Source of the DNA: Prillingera fragicola
Taxonomy: Eukaryota > Basidiomycota > Tremellomycetes > Trichosporonales > Trichosporonaceae
Assembly: GCA_002335605.1 (NCBI GenBank)
Contig: BEDY01000005.1
Coordinates: forward strand, 372,001 to 436,000
Length of the DNA: 64,000 nucleotides
Reading direction: 5' to 3'
Shown: one piece after another, positions 1 through 12,606 of the stretch
How positions within the stretch are numbered: the stretch's first letter is position 1
Layout: each line of letters opens with the position of its first letter
Program-made: the position numbers and the translations under genes
Notes under the pieces: model-generated
What the model was told of the DNA's origin: nothing
Databases searched by the model: none
Seen by the model: only the letters and a program-made list of their open reading frames with translations

Positions 1-702
1 CTAGACCGCCGAGCCTGGCAGTTCTTCACCACACACAAGCATTGCAACCTCGTGTTATACCACCATAGCACTTTCACTTGCCTCTATCCCGTACCATATC
101 CACTCAGGCTCCACTCTGCCTACTTGAGCTCTACTACACTGGGCAACTACCCCAGCAACAACCTGGACCTCTTGGTTCACCTCCCTTTGGAACCCCCCAC
201 ATCCCACCGCGTCCGTCCATGTCGGCAACCTTCTCTCTCAACACAAACCACACTTCGCACGACCTTCCAAGCACCAACAGCCACCCTCTTGCCACTCGGC
301 TTACTCGCCCAAGGCCTTACCTACACTTCTTTCACAGCCAAAACCACTACAAGATAGCCCAGTGCTAAGCGGCACGCACCGGGCACATACCGCATGTCCA
401 TCACGATGAACAACCACGCGGGGAGGAAGGGCAAACGAGGTAAGTCTCCCAGGATTCCCAGACGTTGCACGGCTTCTAGGTAGTGCTCCATGTCTACGCA
501 GCCCTTGGCTAGGCTCCATACAGCACCCAAGAGAGCAGTGCAGCGTCCCCCGACGCATTGTCTGCCATGCTTGTTGTCACCAAAGGAGGCGCTCACACGA
601 CCCCCCGCAGGCCCAACCTCCCCCACCCAGTCGATCCACTCCCCTCCGACATGCACCTCTCCCCTCCCCAAAATCAAACTCAGCCTCCGGGCAACCCCCA
701 AG
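1..702. other. 5' region without a supported gene
   Basis: This is a C/T-rich stretch that looks like promoter and 5' leader of the gene starting at 703. Short ATG-initiated frames occur, for example from 78 and from 220, but none has recognisable content. A possible leader intron runs from the GTAAGT at 440 to a CAG ending at 501. An in-frame ATG at 490 opens into the gene at 703, but the added 71 residues are proline-rich and read like translated leader. Confidence 0.4.
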
Positions 703-2887
703 ATGAGTCGCGCGAGCTCCTCATCACGGCCACGCTCCGTGGCAAGCAACCAACGTGGCGGAATATTTTCGGACAGCAGCTCGTCTGACCTCACGCCACC
801 TGAAGACGACGACGACGAAGAGGACTTTCCTCCAATCGTTCCAAGGAGTAAAGGCAAGAAGCGCGAGTCGATTGGCACCGCCGCCGTTGCCAAGGACAAG
901 GGCAAGGCAAAAGCCATTTCTCCTCAAAACACAAGGACTATCAACACTGCACACGACGACTTGTCTACCCCCAAGCGGCCCTCAGCTGTGGGACCAGGCG
1001 GCAGGGACAGGAAGCGCGTGATCAAGCTTGGCGAAGTAGCGCGCAGACGTGCTCGTGACGACAAGTTTGGGTTTGGTGGAGACCGCTTTAGTGGCATCGT
1101 GAGTGGCAACGTTGTTCGGACCCGGAACCTTGTCCCTGACCTTTACGCAGACGCCAGCCCAGCGCATCACAAATCCCCTCCTCGATTCGGACTCGACCTC
1201 TTCTTACGGTGATGATGAGTCTGAGCGCGAGACCTTGTCCCAGGATGGGGACGAGACCGAGGATGAAGTCATGGGCGGCCTTCCGGAGGCATTTGCCGGA
1301 CAGGAGATAGAGGATCTCGCGTACGGCGCAGGCTTGCCAGACTCAGGTATGGAGGAGGAGGCAGAGCAGGAGTGGTGGCAGGAGCAGGACGAAGACGAGG
1401 TGAGCACATCACACTCTGAGCCCAAAACCCCCCCGCTCACCCAGCAGGACTTTATCGCTGCGCTCAGCGGATCCGACATTGAGGGCTTGCAATCGCAGTC
1501 TTCAGTGCATTCCGAGTCTGATGACCCCATGACCGATTCTACCGCGTCGTCTGACGCGGATGACACCACAGACGAGTTCGGGTTCCCATTGCCCTTCACT
1601 CAAACCACGGAGCAGACCAGCTCTGATGCTCCTCTCATTCTTATGGAGAACTGGGATGGCCATTTTGTTCTCGTTCAGCCCCGCCACGAGCGTCCCCGCT
1701 CTCGCCACCGTGGCGACCGTGGGTCTCGTACTGCAGGCTCGGTCGGAGAGAGCACGTCCATGTCGGCTGGCGAGCAGCAACTCGTCATTGACGCTGACGC
1801 CGACGACGACACCGACAGCAGTGACTGGTCGGGTCTCGACGGCGATGATGACGGTGGTGACACCACTGACTCAATGGCAGAGGAGGACATGCCCGTGCTC
1901 GACAGCCCCGCTTTGGATGAGATCATTGGACAGCAGCTTACGGGCTACACCTTCCCTACTCCCATGCCCAGTCTTCTTGAGGACCCAATCAACCCCACAA
2001 TTGTTGTGACGGACACTGCAGCCGAAACCCCTGCCCTGTCGACAACAAGTTCCACTTCCAACGGACCCACTGCCGGTCTTGACAGTGCTGCGACCACACC
2101 CGCCGCAAACATATTGCCCGGCACTCCCATCCCCCTCCCCGTTATGGGCTCGTTTGCTGTCAACGAGGAGCCATGCGCCCACGCTGTAATTGACGGCTCC
2201 AAGACTACTACAAAGTCGCCCTTCACACGTCGTCGCCGCTCAAAGCCTTGCGACACCGCCTCGGTTGCGTCGTCTTCCAAGCGCCGCAGCCGTATGGGCT
2301 CAACGTCTACCTTGGACCCCTTTTCGCCTGTCACCAAGAAGAGCCGCTACTCGTCAATCCCAGGACACCCGCGCTTCCTCGCCGCGCGCCGGGCTGCACA
2401 GAACATTGTCGACGAGCGCGAGACCACACCTTCCGAGGAGGACGAGACTGCCTTCTCCCTCGAGGACATGCTTGACGCATCAGTGTTGCGCATGAACGAC
2501 CTCGAGGCCTCTGCGTCCAACCCCTCCGGCGAGCAGGACGAGCTGAGGCATCTCTTCCGTTTCGACAAGGTGCCAGTGTCCATGTACATGCGTCGCAACT
2601 TCAACTCCTCTGCAAGCAAGAGTCGTGCCGCCGACCCGAGCCTCACTCCTTCGCACAACTCCGTGTACCACGCTTATTCGTCGCCTATTGGCCGTGGTAC
2701 AAATGGTATCGGCCTCACTGGCACGCTCGCAGGGCCACTTGCTCACCCGGCAAGCAGGATGCTCATCTCTCCTCTTCTCGCCCCTCTCTCTGGCGCCGAG
2801 TACGAGGATCCAGAGACTCTGAGCCGCAAGGAGCGCCGCAAGGCACGCAAGCAGCGTGGCACTGAGATGGCTCCCTTGCAAATCTAA
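703..2887 (+). CDS. Unrecognised acidic, Ser/Asp-rich protein, probably nuclear
   Basis: Exons 703-1098 and 1151-2887 join across a 52-base intron (GTGAGT donor, ACGCAG acceptor) to give 710 residues. I do not recognise the family. The N-terminal third is acidic and serine-rich, with Asp/Glu runs near residues 35-45. Basic patches lie near residues 105-125, 490-497 and 507-515, and the extreme C-terminus is rich in Lys and Arg. These resemble nuclear localisation signals. The parts that look least like low complexity are around residue 299 (NWDGHFVLVQP) and a segment near 530-600 ending in VPVSMYMRRNF, which may be what is conserved. There are no membrane segments and no zinc-finger spacing. 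ATG 703 is preferred over the in-frame ATG at 490 because the upstream sequence is C/T-rich. A nuclear regulatory role is only a guess from composition. Confidence 0.7.
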
Positions 2888-3220
2888 GACACGCTCCCCC
2901 AAAGAAGAGCGGCTGCAGCAGAGTGGAGCGAGGACCAGGACCGAGGACGACGCCGACGAGGACATCGAAGAAACAACAACACAGCATTCAACATCATCCC
3001 CCTTCCCCCTCCCATCCCTCCCCCAATATCGCCCCCTACACCCAATCAAGTTAAGAAAAAAGCATAACCTATCAAAGTGAAACAAAAAGCGGACAAAGAG
3101 ACGTCCGCCTGTCTACTATCTACCGCTTGTCCCGTTTGTCCCGAATAAGAAATTTTGTCAAAACACCCGTGCTATTGGCCGCACGATATGCATTGGGTCT
3201 CTATCTGAACACTGTACATT
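2888..3220. other. Convergent intergenic region
   Basis: This lies between the stops of two converging genes and presumably holds both 3' untranslated regions. The first part is purine-rich and carries A-rich runs near 3050-3090. No gene or structured repeat was seen. Confidence 0.6.
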
Positions 3221-5443
3221 CTACTCCGTTGTTGCAGAAGTCGCTGTGCGCTGGTGTGCTGACCGAGTAACGCGAGAAGAGGTCACCAGCGCGTCCGCAA
3301 CGGGCTCACCCGCTGAGGCCGGTGGGACGACATCGACTGGCTCGGTGTCTGCGGCGGGTTCAGAGCCAGTCTTGGCCTGCTCGGCAGCCTTCTTGCGCCT
3401 GCGCTTCAAAGCCACTAGTTCACGAAGCATGCCAATGACAAGGGCTACACCAACCGGCGCAAACAGGGGCATATACACGGCAAACTTGTGCTGGTCAGGC
3501 TGTGTTGTGTTAGTGGCAGATTCTTTGGGAGCCGAGACACTCACGAAATAGAGTAAACCCATCATGGACGGGTCAAAGAATGCCTTGTTGGCAAGGACCA
3601 CAGCGTCGCGCGCAAGCACGAATCCTGGCAGTGGCGAAGGGGAGCGCGAGGCGGCGGGGAGGCCCTCGAGACGCCGCACCGCTCCCAGGACCAGGGACCG
3701 CACGCCTTCACCGAGTTGCATCTCCTCAATTTTGTCAACGAGGCGCACAATACCTGCTAGTGTCTGGCGGGCTTCCGCAGCATTCTCTGCAAGACGCGAG
3801 CGCAGAACCTGGTCCAGCTGCCACGGCGACAGTGGGTCAGCGAGGCCACGGGCGACCAGTGGCCGAGCTCCACTCTCGTCAGGGCACGAGTGCAGCTGCG
3901 CAGGCAGAGGAGGGATGGCGAGAAGCTTGTAGAGGTGTTCGCGGAACTGAATAAAGGTGGCGTCAAGAGCCGAAAGGCCCAAATGATAGGACGAGTCCGC
4001 AGTCACTGAGGATGGAGGGTTGAGAAGGACAACCGATCCAAACTGGGGGATGAGGAAGGAGTCGGCCGAATCTGCCGGTTAGCAGATGCATTGGGACAAG
4101 CACTTACCCCTGATACCAAGGTGCATGGGGCGATGCTTGGCCGAGGGGACAAAGACAAGGAATTTGAGCACAGGGTTGTTGGTACTGCCCGAGTCTGAGT
4201 GACGTTAGCTTGTCATACAGAAGGGCGATTAGCACTAACCGAGACTCCAGCGTTCCGAGACGAACACCTTCATTCCGTCGTCGTCAATAATCCAGGCCCC
4301 TCGGTCGGACTGGGAGATAATCGAAGTATCACTCTCAGCTGCCGGCTCAGGCCCGACGTGCGCAGGCTCAAATGTCAATGGAGCGTGGTACAAGACTTGC
4401 GACTCAATGAAGAAGTTGAACACAGGCTCGAGAGGCTCGAGATGCGGCAAGAAGTGATCTGCTTGGTCAGCCGCCGGCACACTGGTTATACAATATGCTT
4501 ACCGCGAATGGCATCCTCAATGTCCCATCCATCGACATAATTTCCTTCCGCCGCGTCCTCATTCAACAGGACAAAGCTGAGCGTCACGTTCGGTTTGTAT
4601 GCCAGAGCTCGTGGAGGCACGCCGGGCAGATGGGGGGGCAAGAGGTTGTGAATGGCAGCGACCAGTGCAATCTTGTAATGCCCTTGTGATGTTAGCATAC
4701 ATACAATTGTAGAGCACGTACGCTTCAAATTGCGATCTGAGATGAGACTCGGGTGCACAGGAATGACCAAAGTACCCGTTGGAACCTCAGGAGAGGCCGC
4801 CCAGGGCGCTTGAATGTATGGCTCAAGAGGGAACGATGCGTTGGCCGTCTGTGACACAGCAATGTGGACGCGAAGGGGTGCCCGTCGTTCTGGAAGGTCA
4901 GCTCCAGTCATGATGCCGCAGAGCCCCGGGAGACTGACTCTTGTCGCCTTCATACTCAAACTTCCAACGGCGTTCACCGCGTTCCGCAGGGCGCGAGCGT
5001 GCCAGAATCCCATCAACTCCCTTGATCACCTCCTCTGCCAGTGACTCAAGCTTTGCGCGCTTTGTAAATACAGCCTTCCCAGGCGGCGGCTGCGGAAACG
5101 CAGCATCGTCGGCTGTGAAGAGGACGGACGTTACAATGTCGGCGTCCTGTAAGTGTCAGCAAGCCGCTATCACACAGGCCCCGCCAGTTGTCTCTGCAAC
5201 GACTTGGGATCGTCAGCTCACTCTTGCTTTCTCGAGCGCTGCGATGCGCTCTTTAGGGAGGGGAAGGCGCTCGATAGATGTCGTGTAGGACCAAAATGGA
5301 AGCGCGAGGACGATGAAGAGGGGAAAACACAGCATCACCAGCAGGCGCCGTGACACTGGCAGGTTCACCGCCGTGATCACGTCTTCGGACGACATGATTG
5401 GTAGCTTGGCACCTTTTGATGTGCGTGGTTTCGTTATGGTCAT
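3221..5443 (-). CDS. GPI17: GPI transamidase subunit PIG-S/Gpi17
   Basis: PIG-S is a subunit of the ER-membrane transamidase that attaches GPI anchors to proteins. Eight exons on the minus strand (5443-5222, 5146-4939, 4889-4722, 4682-4503, 4458-4240, 4194-4108, 4071-3545, 3499-3221) give 629 residues. Family marks are the N-terminal membrane segment (about residues 31-51) followed by the conserved luminal start (SYTTSIERLPLP), the NVTLSFVLLNED stretch, ADSFLIPQFGSVVLLN, and FFDPSMMGLLYF before a C-terminal membrane helix at about 543-565. The tail after this helix is lysine-rich, then Ala/Pro/Thr-rich, and would face the cytosol. The third and last introns (39 and 45 bases) are in frame without stops and are called from splice signals plus family alignment. 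The sixth is only 36 bases. The gene is convergent with the acidic protein gene to its left. Confidence 0.92.
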
Positions 5444-5619
5444 GGACAGAGAGTGGACGTTTGGTCATCAACCGCGATTCAACGCCAACACGTTGAAGGG
5501 GCCAGGCACGGGGGCTCCAGGTCACGTCTTCCTGTCAATACGTAGCAGTGTCCGTGAGGAAAATGTTAACCTTGCAGCCATCCAAAGATTTGGGTGACAG
5601 ATGCGTATAGAATACAACA

Positions 5620-6767
5620 CTACTTGGCTCTGGAACGCGTACTCCTGCCGTCAGAACCTCCGTCTGCCTTGCGCTTGTTGCCACTGTCCTTGACCTCCCC
5701 TTCCTCGTCTCCGCCAACTTCTCCCTCCTCAAGGCTGCTTGCACTCGTTATCGTCCGCAGTTGACTGGGACGAGCAGGGAGGCCAGATGTTCCACGTCCT
5801 CCAGCAGCGGTATACCGCGAGGAGCCGCGGCCTGGGCGAGAGGGAAGCGAATGAGCGGGAGCTGGCGATTGTTGGCGCGAGTTGGGAGCAGAAGAAGACA
5901 AACCGGCGCCTGAGCGCGACGATGAACCCGAAGGAGTGGGCTGGAACGGCAGCGACTGTGCACTCAGACGGGTCGAATTGGAAGACGATGCAGTTGGTGC
6001 AGAGGTCTCAACTTCAACCACCTCGACTGGCTCATTGTCCGCTGAAGCGGACGCAGGCAACTTGAGGGCGCGACACTCCTCAACAAGAGCAGTGATGTGC
6101 GAGAAAGCATCAGCCCGAGTCTGTGCGACACCCAGGACCTCCTCGTAGGCGGCACGGCTCTCGACGATCGACGCTTGCAGAGTCTCGATTTGCCTATCTG
6201 TCAGACCACGTTATGTTACAGCCCACTTACTCATCCAGTTCCCTGCGTGTCCTGCCGCGGGCCAAGATCTTCTTGGCCACATCATCGCACTTGACCCGGT
6301 GATCACGCTCCGCTTGTCGCTTAACGAGCATCGCCTTCTCCTCGGAGAGTGTCTGTTTCAATGACGCCGTTCGCGAGGCTGCCTATTAGCTTCAGTCCGT
6401 ACCAACACCATACCTGTCTCTTCAGCCTTGCGAAGGTATACCGCACGTTGCCTCTCAAGATTGCTGACACTGGCAACCTGGCGTTCGATACCCAGACGCC
6501 ACTTTTGGATCTCGAGACGTGCGAGCTCATTCTCATACTCCAACTCCTGTGCGTGATCCACAGGCGGCGCGCCCTCTTCAGTTGCCTGACGATGGTCCGC
6601 AAGACAAGGAAGACGAGTGAGACGACGAATAAGAGAACGCAGCTCGCGGTCCGGGTGCGCCATACGGAAGCGGTTCAACGAATCTGAGGGATTCAGTTAG
6701 ATGGAAGAGGTCGCGCAACTGATGACGCACCTGGAGAAAACGGCGGTGCCGAAGTGGTGGCCGACAT
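5620..6767 (-). CDS. THO complex subunit 7-like coiled-coil protein
   Basis: Exons 6767-6731, 6683-6414, 6378-6231 and 6193-5620 give 342 residues. Introns are 47, 35 and 37 bases. The first coding exon encodes only 12 residues and one base. After a short Ser/Pro leader the protein has an Arg-rich segment (DRELRSLIRRL), then a long predicted coiled coil (about residues 50-190) including a CDDVAKKIL...RRELDEQIETL stretch that resembles the Tho7/THOC7 pattern. The C-terminal third is Ser/Pro/Gly-rich and ends in acidic repeats (EEGEVGG, EEGEVKD) and a basic tail. THO couples transcription elongation to mRNA export. The assignment rests on the coiled-coil pattern and acidic tail, so another nuclear coiled-coil protein is possible. 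Confidence 0.6.
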
Positions 6768-7036
6768 GGTAGCAATGAGGAACGGAGGAGCCTGGCCAAA
6801 TGTTTGGAGCTGCCAAATACCAGCGCTTAATGTACGTTGTGACGGACAATGGAAGGCGACAACTTGTTCGGTATGAGTGACAACGAACTTGTAGATTCAG
6901 AATTGCTCCCGTTCCTGAGATACATCTTCGTTGCACCAACTTGTCCACAAAGCTTTGCCTGGCCAGCGTCGCACTGACTTGGCCATGTACGATTCCGCGT
7001 CTATCTTCCAGTCGTATGCATACACTACGCTCCTAT

Positions 7037-8129
7037 CTACTCGACAGCCATCGCAGAGTCACGCGAAGCAGCCAACTTTGCCGCCTTCTCCTCCTCATAT
7101 TTGTACCACAATTCACTAAGGTCGTAGTTCTTGATGAACTCCCAGCCGTCCTCACGAACATGGAACAAGTTAACAGTGTTACCCGAGTAGGCGTCACGGT
7201 GTCCTGCGGCAACGATAGCCCTGCGGCCGAGCTCCTGAGCATCTTCGTCGGAAAGATCGTAAGAGTAGCCCTGGTCAAGCACACCGTACGCGTACGTGCT
7301 TCCCGAGCCCACAGAGAACAAGTCACCCTTCAGACGCTGCCCATCCGAGTCGACGTAGAAGAGTGCAGGCCCCTACACGGTTAGCTCAAGTGTGAAATGC
7401 AGGTGAATGACGTACAGTCTTGTCCCAGCCACAGATCATGGTACCCATGCTCAAGCCCATGCCTTTGTACTGGTACACAATGTTGGAGAGAATCTTGGAC
7501 GCAGCAGCAACGGAAATGCGCTCCTTGTTACGAAGCTCGTGCAGACGGCACTGCATGCCGAGGTAGGTCTCCCTGGAACGGTCAGCCAGTTGATCATTCC
7601 TGATAACATTCAACACACCAGTACTGGCAGTCGGCAGCACCACCTGCCATGGTACCAAGGAGATAGGGGTTAATCTCGATCACCTTCTTGACAGTACCCG
7701 AAGCTGAATCGTAAGCACAACATCGCTTGAGCAAACGTTGCACGCACCAATGTAACTTCCTGCGGTAGCACGAGAGTCGACAGCGACGATAATGCCTCCC
7801 TTGAAGCGGAACGCGAGCGTGGTAGTACCGTGAGCAAGCTTGATCTTGGCCTCGGGGTTGGTTGACATGGAGTCAGTGTGGAGCGAGAGGAAGGCAAGAG
7901 GCTAGGACGGTCAGCAAAGTGATGACAATGTGGAGGCTAGCTGCAGCAGACCGCAGGTACCAAAGCCACTCACATCGGGGACGCCGGGGACGAGCATGCT
8001 GTCAACAGCACCTGTACGGTCGAGGTTTCCAAAGCCCGCCATACTTCCCCACTCTGAGGGGTTGCGCGAAGAGCCCTCCTCGTCGTGCTCCTGACGAGCA
8101 GGCTGGAGGCTGGCGACAAGAGTGTCCAT
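7037..8129 (-). CDS. PRE2: 20S proteasome subunit beta-5 (chymotrypsin-like)
   Basis: Exons 8129-7974, 7901-7748, 7703-7619, 7572-7416 and 7372-7037 give 295 residues, close to yeast Pre2. The catalytic threonine is residue 78, exposed by cleavage after Gly77 in [10 protein letters not shown]. The 77-residue propeptide is therefore of normal beta-5 length. Family motifs follow: [17 protein letters not shown] (Asp and Arg near the active site), [19 protein letters not shown], the [20 protein letters not shown] block, and [12 protein letters not shown]. The subunit sits in the inner beta ring of the 20S core and cuts after hydrophobic residues. Introns are 72, 44, 46 and 43 bases. It lies downstream of RAT1 on the same strand, with 372 bases between RAT1's stop and its start. 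Confidence 0.97.
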
Positions 8130-8501
8130 GTTGAAACAACGCTAGAATAGGTAAAGGGAGATGAGATGAAGCGATTGAAAAGTTGAAGATTATCCTTTCC
8201 CGCGTGTCGTCGTTGCAGCTGACGGCGAGGTTCTCCGAGGTCGAATGCTGGTTGACGAAGGTGAAGGTTGAACACGACTTGTGAGTGTCACTTGTCGTAG
8301 AGGAGACGCCGCGCGTCCGTCATCGCAAATACACCCGAGGAGCTTTACGTAACCGCACGTGGTTCGAGGTCGTTTAATCTCTGTCAACGCCTCCTGCTCA
8401 CTTGACCTGTCAATTGTCAAAGGTTCATTGCAAAGCTGCATAGGTCGCGATAAACTTTAACTGAGTACACTGTGCAAATGATACATACACCAAAGCTCAG
8501 A
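8130..8501. promoter_or_regulatory. Region between RAT1 and PRE2
   Basis: This holds the RAT1 3' end and the PRE2 promoter and leader (both genes on the minus strand). I found no convincing copy of the yeast proteasome control element (GGTGGCAAA) on either strand. No gene was seen. Confidence 0.5.
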
Positions 8502-11500
8502 TCAGTAACGACGAGGGGGGGCACCGCGGCCACCACCCTGCGCGTACGGGTTATGCCCGCCGCGGCCTCCTCGGCCGCCACCACCACCGTAGGCTGCTGG
8601 GGCGCCGCCGGGAGGGCCACGCCCGTAGCTTGCTGGAGGAGCGCCATATGAATTCGCAGGAGGTGCGTTGTAACCTCCACGAGCTGCACCATAGTTGCCA
8701 CCACCGCCACCTAAAAGCATGTCAGCAAATCATTATCCAAGGAGTAGACGCGTCACGTACCATATCCACCACCACCACCGCCGTTGTACCCTCCATAGCT
8801 GGGATAGGCTGCAGTAGGCGCCGGAGCGCCGTAAGGATTGCGACCACCACCGCCGCCGTAGCCACCAGCTCCGCCGCCGTAAGGGTTTCGGGGAGGGGGA
8901 TAGGCGGCACCTCCGGCAGCACCGCCGTATGGGTTCCTGGGCGGAGCAGAGTAGTGCTCTGGAGCGCCAGAGTAGGCGTTGGAGCGAGGCGCAGAGTTGT
9001 GGCCGCCATGACCACCGTGACGCCCACCATCGTGACCATCCGACCGCCTACCTCCACGCCTGCCACCCCTACCGCCACGGCCACCTTCATTGTGGCCACC
9101 ACGACGCACCCAGTCCTTGTCCGACTCGGTGAGCATTGCCGACTGAGGCTTGTAGCCGCGGAGCAGCACGGAACGGTGGTTGACACGAGGAGGGAAGAAA
9201 TATTCGACAGACAGCGATGTGTTGGTCTCGAGGTCGGGACACTCGTCAATCGATGGGATGGGCGTCTCCATTGTCGAGTTGGGAACGCACTTGGGGTCGC
9301 GACGAATGCTGCCGCTGACACCAAGGGACATTTTCGTGTCCATTGGTGCGACCTTGCCGTCAGACTTGACACCGTAGAGCTTGCAGAATGAGTCGAACAA
9401 CTTGTTGGCTTCGGCGATGAACATGATCATGTTGCCCCAGGTGTTGCGGCGCTTTTCGTCGTCTGACAACTCGGGCTCCTTGCTCTTCAGAGCAGCGAGC
9501 AGTCGATGCTGGTCAATAAACGGAAGCAATGCCACACCCTGCCAGGCCATCTTCTTGCCGTTCATGTCAATTTCAAAGTCTGAGGGGTAGAAGTCGATGA
9601 TTGGCGAGTCTTCTTGGATCATGAGCTGCTGCAGAGGCTCGGGAAGGTGAATACGACTGGCCGCAGGGAAGACGCCAAGAAGCTGGGCGTATGGCGTGAA
9701 AGGCTTGCTGGACTTGAAGTCAATTTTCTCCTTGCCCGAGTTCTTGAAGTCTTGGGCAAAGGGAGCGTAATGGTACGGGTAGTACCAGTCCCACGCAGGA
9801 ACACCCTGGTAGTAATATTCCAGCACCCAGCACAGGCCCTCAAGATAAGAGCGGGTAATGCCCCTGATGTACTCGGTGTCTGACACCTCAATGCCAAACT
9901 TGCTCCGGTAGTAGCGGTCCCGGTACCCAGGCTCCCAGAGGCGCACAGTGTCCTCATAGTCGACAGTGCCGTCTGGGTTAACCTTGAGCTTTTTCTTAGG
10001 CACAGCCTCGTTCTCGGGCCTGCTGGCAGGCGCCACGTCGCTATTGCTCTCCTGGACGTCGTCATCGTCATCGTCGTCGTCTGCCTTGCGCTTCTTGCCC
10101 TTGGGTGTCTCCTCGTCGTCTCCCTCCTCCTCATCGTCTCCATCGTCCACATCCTGGGTCTCGCTATCGCTTCCGTTCATCTTGTCGTCGGCGTCGTCCT
10201 GCTCGGCGTCCTCGGTTCCGTCCATAGCCTCGTCTCCCTCGGTGGGCTGGCCTTCACCACCCTCCAACTCAGCCTTGAGCGCCTGGGCAGCTGACATGTT
10301 GGCCATTCGGATAGCCTTGCGGTTCTTGACAACATCTGCGTTGGAACCCTCCATAGCGGCCAGACCGGCCTTCAATGACTGGGCCTGCTGAGCATAAGTC
10401 AACTTCTTGCCGGGCTTTGGGGCCGCCTGAGCTCCGTCCTGGGTAGCAATGTCGAAGCCAGGGCGGGTGGGAAGTGATGGGTGAAGCTTGTCCCCACGGG
10501 AGGTGTTGGTAGGCGTGACGGCAACATAATCTTGACCGTTCATCTGCATGCTTCCTGGTGTAGGTGCTGCAGGAGTGCTCTCGCCACTGGCAAATGCGCC
10601 CTCGCGCTCCTGTCGCCGATGCTCATCAATGCGACGGCGCTTCTGGTTGGCGTTTTGACGATCCTCGTCATCCTTGCGCTTCTGGAAGATCTCATCTTCA
10701 CGGGAAGCAACACCCTCCAAGATAATCTGGGCACGGTCGAGGTTGACCTTGCCGTTGTTGGTGAGGTAACCACCCATGCGGCCAAGTTCGGCGCGCCAGA
10801 TCTTCAAGAGCACGTCAATCGCTCCCTCGCGAATCTCGAGAGACGGGAGATGAGGCAAGAAATCGTTGCCAACGAAGAAGATCAACATGACCCAATCGTC
10901 AATAGCCAGCTCCGCGTCAAAGAACGGCACTCCAGGCACATTGAGTTCAACAGCGAGATACTCGCGCAAGCAAGACACGTCCAGCCAGATGAACGGCTTG
11001 GGGTCGACAGGTTTAGCCTTTTCAACGACATTGGGATCCGGCTCAGCCTTCTGGCCCAAGCAGTTGGCCTTGATGTGACCGGGCTTGCCACAATTGCTGC
11101 ACACATTTGGCCCCTTCTGGCCTTGGAAGAAGACATCCTCACGAAGAACGCGGAAGTGAGGCTCGTGGGTCGCCAAGGCCAGCATGATCAGGTCTGCATC
11201 CTGTTTCGTCAGCGCTGGGTTGCCTCACTGCACTGACAAGTCCGTAGATCGCGTGGCTAGTGTTAGGGTCCCAGTCGGGGCAAGCGCGCTGCCGCCTAAT
11301 CCAGTCCACAATCTTGTGCTCTCCTTCTCCAGGAACCGATGCGTCCGAAATGATGACTTTGAGCTGTTTGTCAGCAACGTGTCCAGCGTTCTAAGAACTC
11401 ACATCCTTCCATCCGGGATCATTCGTAAGCTTGTTTGCCACCCAGTACTTGAGACTGGCCGAGAGGAGGTCCATGAACGGAGTTCCGGGAGTAATGGCAT

Positions 11501-12083
11501 TCGAGTCCCAGGCCTTCTTGTTCTTGGTCTCGTCGGATACGGTCTGGCCCATGGCTTCGAAGAGGCGAATGCTCTCCTGATGCGCGTCCTCCTTCTCCGC
11601 CGCCTCCTGCGCTGCACGGAAACGACGCGAACGCTGCTGGTTCATCTTGGCACGAGGAGCAACTCCATCAATAGCCATGATCAGCACCTTGCGAGGTCGA
11701 GCCATATTGACAACGCGCTCCGTGTAACGGAAGACCTCGATCATCATCTCAGCCTCGGTCTCCGGCGCGGGGCGGCCTTCCGGATGTGTACAGGGATGTA
11801 CGATTCCGTTCATATCCACTGTTCGCGTTAGGTTTTGCTCTTTCACAGTCAATCTGTTTGCTCACAATACAGGTTGTCAATCTCAAACCCATTTGGGTTC
11901 TCAGACTCGTACTGCACAGGGATTTCGACAATGTCGCCACCATCCTGACGAACTTTGGTGGGCGTGTCCTCGACCACGCGAGACACAACTTTAGGGTACT
12001 TCTTAGACAGCCATCGAACTTACTAGTCAGCTGAAATCGCTTTCCACCCACCCGAAATACTTACAGAGAGCCGGGACACCCAT
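8502..12083 (-). CDS. RAT1: Nuclear 5'-3' exoribonuclease 2 (Rat1/Xrn2)
   Basis: Exons 12083-12065, 12018-11866, 11818-11403, 11363-11238, 11200-8761 and 8710-8502 give 1,120 residues. The N-terminus [15 protein letters not shown] is the XRN signature. It is followed by [33 protein letters not shown] and the acidic catalytic motif [16 protein letters not shown] zinc knuckle (Cys272, Cys275, His280, Cys285) marks Rat1/Xrn2 rather than cytoplasmic Xrn1. A low-complexity insert with an Asp run (encoded near 10045-10100) separates the two conserved XRN blocks, and the C-terminus is an RGG/Gly-Tyr-rich tail. The enzyme degrades RNA 5' to 3' in the nucleus for rRNA/snoRNA trimming and torpedo termination of Pol II. 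Introns are 46, 47, 39, 37 and 50 bases. It shares a promoter region with the divergent TFIIIC gene. Confidence 0.97.
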
Positions 12084-12606
12084 GATTGTTCGAACTTGAA
12101 GACAAAGCCAGGTCTGGAAGCTGTGGCGACTTTAATTGCTCCGGGGGTGGCTTGAGCTGCCCTTTGTGGATCGATGCCGGGTCTTCCTGTCTCGCAGAAC
12201 CGTATCAAGCCTGTCGACGAGATACAATGAATTGAGATGGGTTGGGTTGAGACAAGTTGAAGTGGTGCTGCTCGATCTCAAAGACTGCCCGGCTCTTCAG
12301 CGTGCCACAGGCGGCGATATTATTTGTTCCCGTTGTTTTTAGGGGCCCCATTGTTCCTGGCACTCTCATTGACCGACCATCATAACAAATGCAGGAATGT
12401 TGTCTCGCACCAACGACATCCAGGCGTCTCTCACAGGCAGTCCAAGATTACACTTTACCACAACTCAAGTCTTCAACGCACAAGGGTAGAGGAGTGTTGG
12501 GAAGGCTGTCTTTTGGTGTACGCACTGCGGTCACTCTCGACGTTAGATTACAACGTTACTGCCAGGCCATACCTCTTGCCACCGAGCTACGTGCCGCCGA
12601 CCCGCA
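12084..12606. promoter_or_regulatory. Bidirectional promoter region of RAT1 and TFIIIC tau131
   Basis: These 523 bases lie between the two divergent start codons. The sequence is mixed, with an AT-rich spot near 12318-12330. An ATG frame at 12389-12793 overlaps the TFIIIC first exon in another frame and is a shadow. No gene was seen. Confidence 0.6.

Noticed and set aside
321..917. 198-codon minus-strand frame at the left end
   Set aside because: It overlaps exon 1 of the acidic protein gene, shows poly-Ser from the antisense of Asp/Glu codons, and has no family similarity.
10045..10100. GTC/ATC triplet run as a microsatellite locus
   Set aside because: It is in-frame RAT1 coding sequence for an aspartate run in the disordered linker.
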